In this document: positions 10,782 to 21,436 of the stretch, piece by piece
How the letters are laid out: every line of letters starts with the position of its first letter
Position numbering within the stretch: position 1 is the first letter of the stretch
NCBI RefSeq assembly: GCF_011386835.1
Contig: NC_088792.1
Location: 108,534,421-108,598,420, forward strand
DNA from: Chrysemys picta bellii
Lineage: Eukaryota; Chordata; Testudines; Emydidae
Length of the DNA: 64,000 nt
Direction: 5' to 3'
Position numbers and translations under genes: made by a program
The notes under the pieces: generated by a model
Database searches by the model: none
Told to the model about the DNA's origin: nothing
Seen by the model: the letters and a program-made list of their open reading frames with translations, nothing else

Positions 10782-11784
10782 CTGGAACCAAGCAGGGAGC
10801 AGGCGTGAGTCTGGGGTCAAGGCAGCCTCTCACTAACGAGCCTTTTCGGTCCCTCCCCATCCCTGCCCCAGCCAGAGCAGCTCCTCCCCCGCCCCACAGG
10901 GGTGCAGGGAGTGCAGGCTACATACACTGGCAGGAGATCATTACATGATCTGCACCCAATGTCCCCCCTTGTCATCCCTGGTGCTGCAATAACCGGGGAG
11001 TCTCCTCCTTTTAGAGCAGTGGGGTCAGTCACAAAGACCATCGGTTACTTTGGACAAGCAGCCCCATCCTGTCATCCCAGGCCACACTCCCGCCCAGGCT
11101 AGAGAAGGAACAGAACTCAGGAGTCCGGACTTCTCCTGGGAAACCATTCCCCATATCAAAGTCACAAAGTCCCTTGGCACAGGAAGCCCAGGGCCCCCTC
11201 ATTCCCCATTGATTTCCATGTGCAGCAGCTCACAGAGTCTGGCCCAGCTCAAAGCCTCTCGGCCTGGGGAACAGTCTCCCACAAGGGAAGGGCTAGGAGC
11301 CCCATTGCTGGGACGTTTCCAAGCAAACTGGAGACAGCTCCGGAGAAGCCCCTGGGGGCTGTTTGCAAATCCAATCTCCTTTGGGAGAGATTCTCTCCCC
11401 CTCTTTCTGCCTCTCCCCCTACAGACAGGGGAAACCACCTAGGAACCCTAATGCCACTCACTTGCTCTAGGTGATGGTCCTGGAAACCGTTTTCTGTCAG
11501 AAAATCCATTCAGAGTAAACCAGTTTGTTTCTTGAAACCATAACAAGTTAGATGAAATTTCTTTGCAAAAATATTTGTTTGCAAAACAAGAGCATCTCCT
11601 GTTTGTCACAGTGTGTTAAATTGTCTAAGAGGAGACATTGCTCTAGAAAATTAGATGAGATGCTTCAGTCTGAGCTAAGTAGCTTAACAATTTCGAAATA
11701 ATATAATACAAATAAAATAGAATCTTTCAGCTATCATATTATGTCATAATCTGATACAACTCAATGTGATAGGACACCTCATAT

Positions 11785-11965
11785 TCTACACTCTCCAATG
11801 GATCCACATCCTCCACCCACCGTGAGGTAGGTAGGAGAGGATTGTTATTCCTACTTGACAGAGGGAGAAACTCAGGCTGAGAAAGGAGAAGGGACTTGTC
11901 TTAGGTCATGCAGCCAGACAGTGGCAGAGTTGGGAATAGGGCCCAGGAGTCCTGACTTTCTATCC
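11785..11965 (+). repeat. MIR SINE copy
   Basis: The features are ordered as in MIR: 'gtgaggtaggta', 'gagggagaaactcagg', 'gggacttgtcttaggtcatg', 'cagtggcagagttgggaata' and 'ggagtcctgac'. It lies in MROH intron 1. Confidence 0.75.
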
Positions 11966-12046
11966 TAACTGACTTTCTATCTCATCTTGAATTTCATACA
12001 TTTAATGATCAGAAAAAGGGCTCTCAAATGAGCTACAGAGCAACAA

Positions 12047-12200
12047 TTGTTCATAGTAATTATTCAGCAAGTATTCTAGAAAAACTGGAATGTTAGAGAG
12101 GATCATGAACTGCTCAGAGATAATTAATGCAGAGTAGCATCAAAATTTGTCAAACATATAATTGATAATGACTTATTCGCTTGGTCTTAAAAGAGAACAA
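12047..12200 (+). repeat. Local ~150-bp repeat, intron 1 copy
   Basis: It aligns along its length with 13868-14020: 'taattattcagcaagtatt', 'atcatgaactgctca' and 'tgacttattcgcttggtct'. See 1-80 for the third copy. Confidence 0.6.
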
Positions 12201-12642
12201 GTAAAACCCCCTCCTCAGCCAATCAGGATTGAAACTTTGAGGGCTGGGAAACTGAGGGTTCTCACCAAATAGCCCAAAAGAATGGCCCAGGTCACCACTG
12301 AGGGGATCACGCTTAGAGCACTATTCCAGACCCACCTCTTTGTGAGGGCCTCGCACAACCCTCTCCCCGCCCATCCCAGCTCCACACACAGAGCTCCCGG
12401 TGATGGGAGGAGTGCAGGGGAAAAGGACAAAAGATGCAAGAGAAGAAGAGAAAGGAGGGAGGGACAGAGGAAAAGGGAAAACAAAAAGGAGAAACCCCAA
12501 TGTCCCCAGTGATTCCAAGGGACAAAGTCCTAGGTGGGGAATAAAATTCTGCCACCTCAATATAGTGTTTTGCATGCCTAGAAATCAGCCGGCACCTGAT
12601 GGATCAGACTGAACAGGTTCCAAACCACTTGGAGGCGCTTAC

Positions 12643-12782
12643 CTTCTAAAGAGGGACGTCAGTTTTCTAGCAAAATCCGTCAAAGAAATGGAGAAAACTC
12701 CAAAGAGGTTCCTCTTCGTGCTCATGAACGTGAAAGTGAATTCTCTCTCAATCCTTAAGCAGAGACCTCGAGAAGGAGACAT
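12643..12782 (-). CDS. MROH-like exon 1 (start codon)
   Basis: The ATG at 12782-12780 opens 46 codons plus two bases (MSPSRGLCLR...LTSLFR) and ends at a GTAAGC donor. The two leftover bases join the G before the exon 2 ATG to make an arginine codon, so the frame runs straight on. The segment is basic and Phe/Ser-rich with no recognisable domain. The phase match and donor are the reasons for calling it. Alternatively, translation could begin at the exon 2 ATG (10780). Confidence 0.65.
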
Positions 12783-12935
12783 GCTGAGGCAAAGCCACAA
12801 GGGTCTCTGAGGTTGCCCCTGTCCTGCACCCCTGTCCTGCCTGGCTGATGTCAGGGTCTCTCTGTGAGATCATCGCCTTCCCACCACCTTTGTCCAATAG
12901 GCTGAGGGCCTGCAAAAGGCCCTTGTGATGTCACT
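12783..12935 (-). promoter_or_regulatory. Candidate MROH promoter with two CRE-like sites
   Basis: Upstream of the exon 1 ATG the octamer TGATGTCA (TGACATCA on the gene strand) occurs twice, at 12846-12853 and 12926-12933, with a CCAAT motif (plus strand) at 12894-12898 between them. The octamer is one base from the CREB/CREM/ATF consensus. No TATA box is obvious. The function is inferred. Confidence 0.35.
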
Positions 12936-13104
12936 GCCACAGCCGCCCCTCCGCTGCAGTGCTGATATCCTGCCCCTGGCCAGCCACATTGCATGCTTGA
13001 GCTGCTTCCCTTGAATCACTCCACTCAATGACTCTTCATTCTGGGGATCAAGCCTGCTACACAGTAAACCATCAGAGGCTGCTCCCTAGGCCACAATCAG
13101 GTTT

Positions 13105-13860
13105 CCATAAATTAGTAGACTTTATGGCCAGAAGGGACCATTAGAGCATCCTATCTGATCCCCTGCATATCCTAAGGCCTCCTGTATGTCAGAAGAGCTG
13201 GGATTTTTTTTTTTTTTTTTGACTCAGACTTTTTCCAGAAAGTCATCTCGTCTTCATTAGAAGACATCAAGAGATGGAGAAGCCATCATTTCTCTTGGTA
13301 GTTTGTTCCAGTGATGAATTGCCCTCTAACAAATCTGGGTCTTATTCTAATAAGACTTTTTCTGATTTCTGCTTCCAGCCATGGGGTCTTGTCATGTCTT
13401 TCTCTGGTAGATAAAAGAGCCCTTTGATACTCAGCATTTTCTCTCCATGAAGTCAAGGAAATCACTTTTCATTCTTCTTTTCTGGAAGCTAAACAGATTG
13501 AGCTTTTTCAATGTCTCACTCTAAGGCATCATCCCCATCATTCAAATATGATTCTTTTCTGTACCCTGTCCAGTTTTTTAACGTAATTTTCGAAATGTGG
13601 ACACAAAACTGGATTCAACATTCCTCTATCAGTCTCACCAATGCTGTGTCAACGCCCTTTCCATACTCACTACTCTATCCATCCAAGGATGGCTTTAACC
13701 ATTTTTACCACAGCTTCACATTGACAGATCATGTTGAGCAGCTTCTCTGCTATGGCTCCTAAATCCTTTTCAGGGTCACTGCTTTCCAGTGGACTGTCCC
13801 CCATTGTCTAGGGTGCGGCCTGACTCTTTTGTTCCTGGAAGTGTGGGTTTGCATATGGCT
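13105..13860 (-). mobile_element. CR1-type LINE 3' region, antisense
   Basis: Read on the minus strand, this is the C-terminal coding and 3' region of a CR1 element. On the plus strand it shows the usual antisense landmarks in order: 'ggccagaagggaccatta', a 'gatggagaagcc' block, 'agcc(c)tttgatactcagc', 'agattgagctttttcaatgtctcactctaaggc'-type text, and a 'ctgtaccctgtccag' block. It is strongly diverged, and a 17-base T run (13204-13220) interrupts it. Confidence 0.7.
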
Positions 13861-13867
13861 TCATTAA

Positions 13868-14020
13868 AACCTAATTATTCAGTAAGTATTTTAAAAGAAC
13901 TAGACCATTACAAAGAGAATCATGAATTGCTCAAAGACAATGAATGAAGAGAAGCAGCAAGAGCAATCAAATACATGTTTGGTTCTGACTTATTTCCTAG
14001 GTCTTAAAACAGAGTAACAA
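13868..14020 (+). repeat. Local ~150-bp repeat, upstream copy
   Basis: This is the best preserved of the three copies: 'taattattcagtaagtatt', 'agaatcatgaattgctcaaa' and 'tgacttatttcctaggtct'. It sits about 1.1 kb upstream of the MROH start codon. Confidence 0.6.
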
Positions 14021-14875
14021 GGACCTGAGTCTCCTCCCTCACAATAGCCCCATGCTCACCCAATCAGTGGTATAGGAGGTAGCCCAGTGAATAAGCAGCA
14101 AGGTTGGGGACTGAACAGACCTTGGCTGTGTGTTGTAGGGTCTCTGGGCTGGAACCCAGAGTAGAGAGCAGGCTCAATTTCCCTTACTCACCCCAGGGAA
14201 GTGGCACTAGTGGGACAGTGAACTAGAAGACTGCCTGGGTTGCTGTAGGAGTGACAGGGACTCGGAAGGACCATACCCTTGAAGGGGGGAACAGAATGCT
14301 GAGTGGCCTGGCTGTAGGGCTGAGTCACAAAGAGGTAGCAGCAGCTCCGGGAGCAAGAGAGGGACTGAGTGAGAGACAGAGACATGGTGTGCAACAATGG
14401 GAATAGGGCATCTGCCTCCCAGAGCTAATCCCCAGAATGGCCAGGAAAAGGTGCTGTTCCAGCAGTAGTAGAGTGCCCTGTGACAGGCAACATGCATTTT
14501 CCAGTTTCTAGATTTGAAAATCTGTCTCTTAATCTCCAATTCTGCAAATTGCTCTGCACAGAAAGACCCTACAGCCATACAGTGCCATTAGCTCCAGTTG
14601 GCTCCATGTGGGTCCACTCATGCAGAGCAGCTTGCAGTATCAAGCCTAGGTGGGACTGTATAGTGACACCTAGCAGCACAGTCTGTGTTGATTTAATTTG
14701 TGAACAAAGGCCCAGATTCCATGGGAGTTAGGCTTCTAAATACCTTTGAGGATCTGGGCCTAAATCCTCAATCCAACTCTGACTGAAAGGAATAGAAATA
14801 CGGCCTAAAAAGCAAAATTGAACAAGAGTATTGTCATTGTCTTGTGAATTAGATAAATTATATTTTTGTGGCCTT
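14021..14875. other. No gene seen
   Basis: This is moderately GC-rich unique-looking sequence. Open frames at 14188-14731 have no recognisable domains or splice partners. Confidence 0.5.
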
Positions 14876-14996
14876 AATCCAGCAAAGTACTTAAGCATAT
14901 GCTTAATTTTAAATTCACAAATAGTCCCATTGCAGTAAAAGGGCTTACTCTTATGCTTAAGCCTGTCATGTGCTTAAGTGCATTTCTGATGGGGCC
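14876..14996 (+). repeat. Hairpin-like dispersed repeat ('cttaagcatatgcttaa' family)
   Basis: Left arm 'gcaaagtacttaagcatatg' faces a diverged right arm 'catgtgcttaagtgcatttc' around a 'gtcccattgcag' loop. Related copies appear at about 20807-20910, 26988-27118, 34745-34835, 41850-41930 and 63322-63412. Confidence 0.55.
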
Positions 14997-16019
14997 TGTC
15001 TATATTCATAACAAATGAATCTTGTCTCTTCTCTGCAACAAGGGACATCACATGAAGGAAACACACTTTCTGGATCTTGAGTCACACCTGAATTTCTCTG
15101 GGTTGCAGGGGGAGTTCAGATCAGATATTCCAATCTGGGTCTTCTCCTAGTAAAAATATTAAAGCACAATTTCACGTTGCTCCAAAGACAACAAAAACTG
15201 TCTGCAAATGATCTAATATTGGAAGAAATACCACAGTGTAATTGATTCTAATTGTAAAATAACACTGGGGTTTGATCAATATTCACTTATGCAATATAAC
15301 AATATCATTTCTTAGGCCAGGACTACACTATATACTTACATCAGTATAACTACATTGCACAGGGGTGTGGAAAAAAAATCCTGAGTGACGTAGTTATACT
15401 GATCTAACCCGCAGCACGGACAGCACTGTGTTGATGGGGGGCTTCTCCCATCGACACAGGTACAATAACTCCTCACTTAAAGTCGCCCCGGTTAACGTTG
15501 TTTTGTTGCTGATCAATTAGGGAACCTGCTCATTTAAAGTTGTGCAATGCTCCCTTCTAACGTCCTTTGGCAGCCGCCTGCTTTGTCCACTGCTTGCAGG
15601 AAGAGCAGCTCATTGCAGCTAGCTGGTGGGGGCTTGCAACCAGGGTGGACTGGCAGCCCTCCCTATCAGCTCCCCACTCCCCTAAGTTCCCTTTGCAGCA
15701 GCAGACCAGCTTGCCGGCAGTTCAGCTGTCCCTCCCCCCACTGCCATGTGCTGCTCCTGCCCTCTGCCTTGGAGCTGCTACCCAAGCCTCCTGCTTGCTG
15801 GGGGGGGGGGGATGAGGGGGAAGAAGGGGGCTGTCAGGGTGTCCCCCTCCACTCCTGCTCCTGCACCCCGCTACCCCATCTCCATAGAACAGGGGGGGGG
15901 ACATGACAGGGCTCAGGACAGAGGGAGCTTCCTGACAGCAGCCGTGTCTCAGCTTGCTGATTAACTTAACAAGGCAGTGTACTTAAGAGTGTAGTCAGTG
16001 TACTTAAAGCAGAAATACA

Positions 16020-16021
<2 letters not shown>

Positions 16022-16104
<83 letters not shown>
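16022..16104 (+). repeat. Compound microsatellite (CT)n(CA)n
   Basis: About 24 CT units (16022-16070) run directly into about 17 CA units (to 16104). It is internal to the Tigger-like element. Confidence 0.95.
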
Positions 16105-16106
<2 letters not shown>

Positions 16107-16340
16107 GTGTGTCTCTGTCTCTGTCTGCCATGCTGTCTCCCCTCCCTCCATTCCTGCTGCCTTGTAGAGTGTGAGGCTACATTAACAACAATGAGTTAAT
16201 GCTTGAAGGCTCAGCCAATTGCTACTTCATCATTTAGCAGTAAGGCATTTCCTGGGAAATATCCCACCCTCTGACTTCACCACCTCAACCAAGCTTCATA
16301 ATCATCATTGCTATGTACAGTATTAAATTGTTTAAAACTT

Positions 16341-16342
<2 letters not shown>

Positions 16343-16398
<56 letters not shown>

Positions 16399-16414
16399 TG
16401 TGTGTGTGTGTGTA
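16343..16414 (+). repeat. Compound microsatellite (GA)n(TG)n
   Basis: About 27 GA units (to 16396) run into about 9 TG units. The purine tract is complementary to the CT tract at 16022-16070. Confidence 0.95.
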
Positions 16415-16677
16415 TATAGTCTTTTGTCTAGCAAAAAAAAAAATTCCCTGGAACCTAACCTCCCCTGTTTACATTAATTCTTATGGGGAAATTGGATTCA
16501 CTTAACATTGTTTCACTTAAAGTCACATTTTTCAGGAACATAACTACAACGTTAAGTGAGGAGTTACTGTACTGCCTCTCATGGAGGTGGATTAACTACG
16601 CTGATGGGAGAAGCTCTCCTGTTCAATGAAGCACTATAGCAGCCCAGCTACAACATTTTAAGTGTAGACTTGCCATT

Positions 16678-17319
16678 ATTAAAAAGAATGAGCCAGTTTA
16701 AATTGGAAAGTAGTAACAGGTAATTTTGATACATACCTCATGTGTTAAATAACCAGGCATTGTTTATAGTGCGGCAAGATTAAAAACAACCACACACTTT
16801 ACCACTGATTCCCATTCTGTCCAGCTTTTTAATCTCTTAAATTTAAATGAATAAATACATCTGAATGGAAATGATAGGACTTAAGGTGTTCTAGCAGGTG
16901 AAAGATCTGTGGGATATCATGACCTTGCAAGCATGTTTTCTATAATGAAGTATTTGCCTTCCCACTATTAGCTGTAATGCAGATCTTCTCTCATAAATTT
17001 CAATGTTTGCAAAGCAAGCCTATACTCATATGCACTGCCAAATTTCTTTAAAATCAGGGACTGTGTGCTAAGTGCACACCTTCAAGTTGTCTAATATCTA
17101 GGTTTATGGTGTGTACTTATCTGAAGCATACATTTTCTCTAATATTATATTTATTCCCCAAAGGAGAAAAAATAGTTCTTTTTGGCAGATATTGTTTACA
17201 TTTATTCTAAACGGAATCACTGTTGAATAAAGTGATAACTATTAAACCCATATAGTGGCACTAAATGGCCTGGATTATAAATCCTGTTTATGTATTCACT
17301 GCCAAAAATTACATGGAAA
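16678..17319. other. No gene seen; AT-rich
   Basis: AT-rich sequence with no recognisable repeat or coding segment. Confidence 0.5.
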
Positions 17320-17444
17320 ACTTCGAAGTGAGGTTTTTTACCCATGAAAGCTTATGCCCAAATAAATCTGTTAGTCTTTAAGGTGCCACCAGACTCCTTG
17401 TTGTTTTTGTGGATACTGACTTACATGGCTACCCCCTGATACTT
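17320..17444 (-). mobile_element. Cry-type tRNA-derived SINE
   Basis: Read on the minus strand it has the order of the turtle SINE: GTATCAGGGGGTAGCC, a 'tctggtggcacctta' block, 'agactaacagatttattt', 'gggcataagctttcatggg', and a CTTCG end. The promoter-like head at the right end has a few substitutions. Confidence 0.75.
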
Positions 17445-18994
17445 GACACCAAGCATTAAAGTGTAATGCAGAGGGATTTTAGTCCTGTGTTAAGTGTAAA
17501 TCTCAATACAACATAAATTGTGGAGTTCCAACTGCTACTTCCATAATGTGGGGGCACGAGGGAGGAAGGAGAAGGGTGCATATACACATACACCTTTAAC
17601 CTTCATCTCTTTCACTGTATTTCTTCCATTCCCAAAGTTCCTTTTCTCAACCAAAATGTTCCAACCTGAACAAACATCATTTTCAAGCACCAAGAAATCA
17701 TTATGTTCTACTCCTTTCATAATTCTATTTAATGAACAAAATTCACATTACAGAGGACTCTTGCTTTGCAAATTGTGAAAAAATAATTTCAGAGAGCGGA
17801 AAAAACTCAATAAGAGACTTTTTAAGAAGTAGAAGGACATATATAGGCCAAATTCTGCTCTGGAGCCAATGGGGTTTCACATACATGAGTGAGTACAGAA
17901 TTCGGCTCCAATCAACAATAGAATGATTCTCAATCAAAAATGACCAACTTTAGTTACCTTAAAGGGCCTAATGTTCAGAAAGTGTTCAGTAGTGAGCTCC
18001 CACACTGTAAAATTAGGTCACTTAAAGAGGTCTCAAGTCAGGCACTCAAGTTGCAGTACTCAAAATTACCAGTTACTTTTTGGAAAAATCTTGGCTTGAC
18101 TCTGCCATACTCCTGTTGCAAGCCCTTCCCAGATCTGGTGGAGGAAGTACCTTACTGAAGAGTAAAATTTGATGAGACACTATATCAATTTTTTTACTAA
18201 CATCCACATTTATTTGTGGTAAAACCAGGAATAGACCATGACTCTGAATTCTGTGCCTTAATTTAGAAGATCATCTTTCTATTATAGAAGGGGTTAATAT
18301 TTGAAATCCATATTATCAGAACATGCTATTTATTTGGGCCTTTCTCAAAAGGTTTAAAGTAGAAAGCTTATTGCTATAACTGCTCATACATATTGCTTAT
18401 TGATCATTAGCAGTGCATGGTTGAACACCAATATAATAAAATATTATTTTATTACATTCTTCTGTATGTAGAACCAAATGTTTTCCACCAAAAGGCAGAA
18501 TACACCAGTAATGGGGTTGGGAATAGTGAAGAATAACTGAATTAAGCAAAATGAGGGTTATATAGGCAGAACAGGGAAAATAGGGAATAGGATGATGGAT
18601 TATGCTGAAAGAAAAGAAAGCTGAGATTTAAAAGTATTAAAGATGAAAATAAGCACTCTTGCAGTTCCAGTGAGGGGGAAATGGAAGGACACAGCTGTCA
18701 ACAACATAGAAGAAGAAGATAGGGGAACTAGCACGGTATACTTCTGACATAACGAGTCAGCCGCTTTGCTTTTGTGTTGCATCCCATGCTCCAAATTTTT
18801 GTCTGATCTTTGTCTATTTAGATTATGCTGAAACCTTGTTCTTTTACATTGTCTGTAAAGCATTGAGCACACCTCTGGTTAAAAATAATACATAAGGGGA
18901 ATGAAGAAGAGTAGTGCTTAGAGGCATTCACAACAAACAGGCAGCTTTAGTATGAAATGTGAAGACTGAGTCTTGCAGGGAAAGAGTACACAGG
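17445..18994. other. No gene seen; hairpin-like repeat at 17848-17912
   Basis: AT-rich. At 17848-17912 'ggccaaattctgctct' faces 'gtacagaattcggctcc' as an imperfect inverted repeat. The remainder looks unique. Confidence 0.45.
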
Positions 18995-19137
18995 CACCCG
19001 GCAGCTGGGAGTGGTGAACCGCGGCCACTTGGAGCTGCGGGCGGCCATGCCTGAGGACGGTCAATGTAAACAAACTTTCTCACGGCCCGCCAGTGGATTA
19101 CGCTGATGGGCCACGTGCCGAAGGTTGCCAACCCTTG
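18995..19137. mobile_element. hAT-type miniature element, right half only
   Basis: It matches the right half of the complete copy at 33574-33903: 'gccatgcctgaggacgg', 'aatgtaaacaaact', 'cggcccgccag' and the end 'gtgccgaaggttgccaaccc'. The left half is absent. Confidence 0.7.
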
Positions 19138-20924
19138 GAATGGAATATGAGCAGGTGAAGAGTACATTTTGATTAGTAGAAATAAATTTTGGGTACATAG
19201 GTGAGGTGGAAAAACAAAACAAAAAACAACAACTTACACACAAACACAGTATTTATTAACATTTTGTTACTTTGGACTGGATTTGTTTCAGTTTCAGGAG
19301 ATCAAACAGTTAGCTTGTCTTGGAACTTGACACCAAATCTATATTAGTTTAATAAATTAGCAAAGGTCCCATTAAATCTTCATGGAGTAAAAACAGAGAA
19401 ATATCGTATGTATGAAACAAATCTGGGCTAAAACCAAAATCCTAAATCCAACATCTTTGCATTTAGGTCATGTTGCTGGCCATAATCATTGCCATGAGCT
19501 TTGCAAAAACTTAGATTTAAACCAACATTGCACATCCCCTTGGATTTGGGAATAATTTGGAACAGGATTCAACCATTGTTGATTGGTCATTTAGTAAGAA
19601 AATACAGTTGAGAAAAAAACTAATAGATAATTCATCAAAATCTCTCATTTTGTTTAACCTCAGAGACAAAATGCCAAAATTGATGGACCAGTCGTCTGTC
19701 CCAGTGTAGCAATTCTTATGTTCCTTCATGTTGAATTTGCCTCATAATAAATGAGATCTGAAAGGCCACAGTTGTCTTTAGAAGCTGTAGCTCATTCTGT
19801 GGCACTTAAATCCTGGTCCAGTGCTTATCAACTGGACCACACAGAGTTTCTAATCTCAGCATTAACTAACCTTCCAAATTGCTGTTAGACACTTAAAATT
19901 CTCTGGCATTTTCTTGCTTGACCTCACATCCCACAATGCATCTTTCTGTGACATTACAGGTATCAGAAGGGTAATGGAACACATTACTTTCTTTATTGCT
20001 TTGGTTAAAATAATTTCTTCAACTCCCTTTTGTGTCCAACTGCAGTTCATTTGACACACTAGTTGATAAGAAAAGATTATTGTAGGACTACAAGAATGAA
20101 AGAAATTGCATTTAACATTAACTTTTTTTGCCCTGAATTGCAGTTCAAAACTATGCTTGCGAATATTCCATACTAGAAAACAGTAGTAGAACAGTTCAGT
20201 AAAAGAATAATGTACATTTGGTTTAGACTGGTCTAATATGGAAAGGATATGTGCTAAATACAAATTGACTTACAAAATGTTAAGTACATGTATTCATTTC
20301 TGAATGCATAATATTCTGCATTAATTTGCATTTAATAAAGCGGGTAAGTTTATGTAAATTCCTCATTTAATGTGAAATGTCTAACTTGTAGCCTTGTACT
20401 GTGTGGAGAAAGTGTAATCAAGTTGAATTATGATGTTTCAGACCTGGGTGTTAAAGGTTTCATCTGATTGTTTCATGTGTTAAAGTTATGTGGAGTATTA
20501 AACATTGCAGCACTACTGTACAAAGTCAGCAACCCCCCCTCTGAAGTTTTAAAAAGGTTAAACAGAGTTTATGGGATATTTATAGGTTCTGCACCTCCTC
20601 AATGAGCCTAGATTTGTCTGGTGGATGACACTGGTCTCACAGCTTGTAGGATAACTGCTTGAATACTGAATATTATTCTGGGTCTCTAATGAATGTTTTG
20701 TTTTCTCTATGTTGGAGTTGTACGATTTAGCAAAGAATGTTGATGGAAAGATCTTAGTTAAAATTTTCTACCAAAGAAATATCATGTTCTTTTATTCACC
20801 TCCTTTCAGGCACATATTCAGCAAAACACTTAAGCATGTGCTTATCTTTAAGCATGTGAGTAGTTGTGTTGATTTATGAGACTTAAGCATATGCTTAACC
20901 TTAAACTGGTTATACAAAAAACCC
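19138..20924. other. No gene seen; one hairpin-like repeat
   Basis: AT-rich sequence without recognisable coding segments. A copy of the 'cttaagcatgtgctta' dispersed repeat lies at about 20807-20910. Confidence 0.45.
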
Positions 20925-21425
20925 TGTCTCAAAAAAGCTTTGTCCTTAGAGGGTCATTATCTGCTGATTACCTGTTACACAAGGCCAGGATCTAAAGCCT
21001 GAGCTGTATAAATAAATGGCTGATCTGCCCAGCTGTTCTAGTTCTGGATCTTAGATGGATGAACTTGTAAACAGGGAGAAAACCCCTTGTGGGTTTTGAA
21101 GGACTAGAACCTACCAGAGCCCTAGGCTGTAGTTGCAGGTGACCTCTGGTAAGCTTTTTAGTATGCTTGTAGGTTTTTCAGTGTTTTTTCTCCATAATGC
21201 TTTTACCTTAAGAATAAATGTGCTTTCTTAGAAGGAGTTATGTGATAACTTATAACTGCAGGTAATACACTGGGAATACACTTTGGGGGAACAGGGGAAG
21301 CAAAGCACAGGCTCTGGCCTTCTTTAGCCAATCTGGCTTGCTCGGAATATCACAGGGTAAAGCAGGGAGCTGTGCAGCCTTAAAATTCCCAGTCAGAAAT
21401 GAATAAGACACGTGTCTCCACCCAA
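20925..21425 (+). mobile_element. Solo LTR-like block (non-coding)
   Basis: It carries a TATAAATAA box at 21007-21015 and AATAAA at 21213-21218, about 200 bp apart, followed by a GC-balanced tail rich in 'gg(g)aa' motifs. This is promoter-R-U5 order for an LTR in plus orientation. No flanking internal sequence is seen, and the ends are approximate. Confidence 0.45.
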
Positions 21426-21436
21426 GATGGGTGGTG

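Larger units (their letters stand above)
1578..12782 (-). pseudogene. MROH-family (maestro HEAT-like repeat) gene copy, 13 exons, probably a pseudogene
   Basis: Thirteen exons on the minus strand can be chained with agreeing splice phases. Their order is 12782-12643, 10781-10264, 9804-9698, 9349-9218, 8687-8608, 8180-8075, 7629-7537, 6778-6674, 6246-6187, 4638-4562, 4342-4248, 2835-2683 and 1725-1578, about 600 codons in all. The N-terminal 218 residues are basic, then Pro/Ser-rich and look disordered. From exon 4 onward the protein is helical, with phrases such as DTLEPHCWKAAVVERIV, ALEPELETHLLRAALHAVFTLGTEKD and DPDKDISQQAREGTYRLYQLLL, typical of sauropsid MROH proteins (armadillo/HEAT folds of poorly known function). 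Exons 9 and 13 each carry one extra base and exon 9 has lost its GT donor, so the copy probably cannot make full-length protein. The reading frame is otherwise clean, so the damage looks recent; sequencing error is possible. The 3' end is not seen. Confidence 0.82.
15473..16569 (+). mobile_element. Tigger/mariner-like non-autonomous element with TA duplication
   Basis: The element is 1,097 bp. Its left end CAATAACTCCTCACTTAA mirrors the right end (complement CAGTAACTCCTCACTTAA), and it is flanked by TA on both sides (15471-15472, 16570-16571), the hallmark of Tc1/mariner/Tigger insertion. The interior is non-coding: a GC-rich block with poly-C/G runs (15590-15900), two compound microsatellites, and A/T-rich ends. 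Frames inside are short and low-complexity, and no transposase is visible. Confidence 0.75.
15314..16677. mobile_element. Inverted-repeat miniature DNA element, split by a Tigger-like insertion
   Basis: The outer ends match as inverted repeats: 'ggccaggactacactata' on the left, and on the right 'aagtgtagacttgcc', whose complement reads ggcaagtctacactt. The two halves, 15314-15472 and 16570-16677, read across the inner element when it is removed. A duplication for the outer element could not be fixed. The family is common in turtle DNA by appearance but is not named here. Confidence 0.55.

Noticed and set aside
10016..10948. Long plus-strand frame of 310 residues
   Set aside because: It is antisense to MROH exon 2 and its flanks. 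The high GC content suppresses stops, and the translation is low-complexity with no domain.
16022..16414. CRISPR-like regular repetition
   Set aside because: These are dinucleotide microsatellites in a eukaryotic transposon. There are no repeat-spacer units anywhere in the window.
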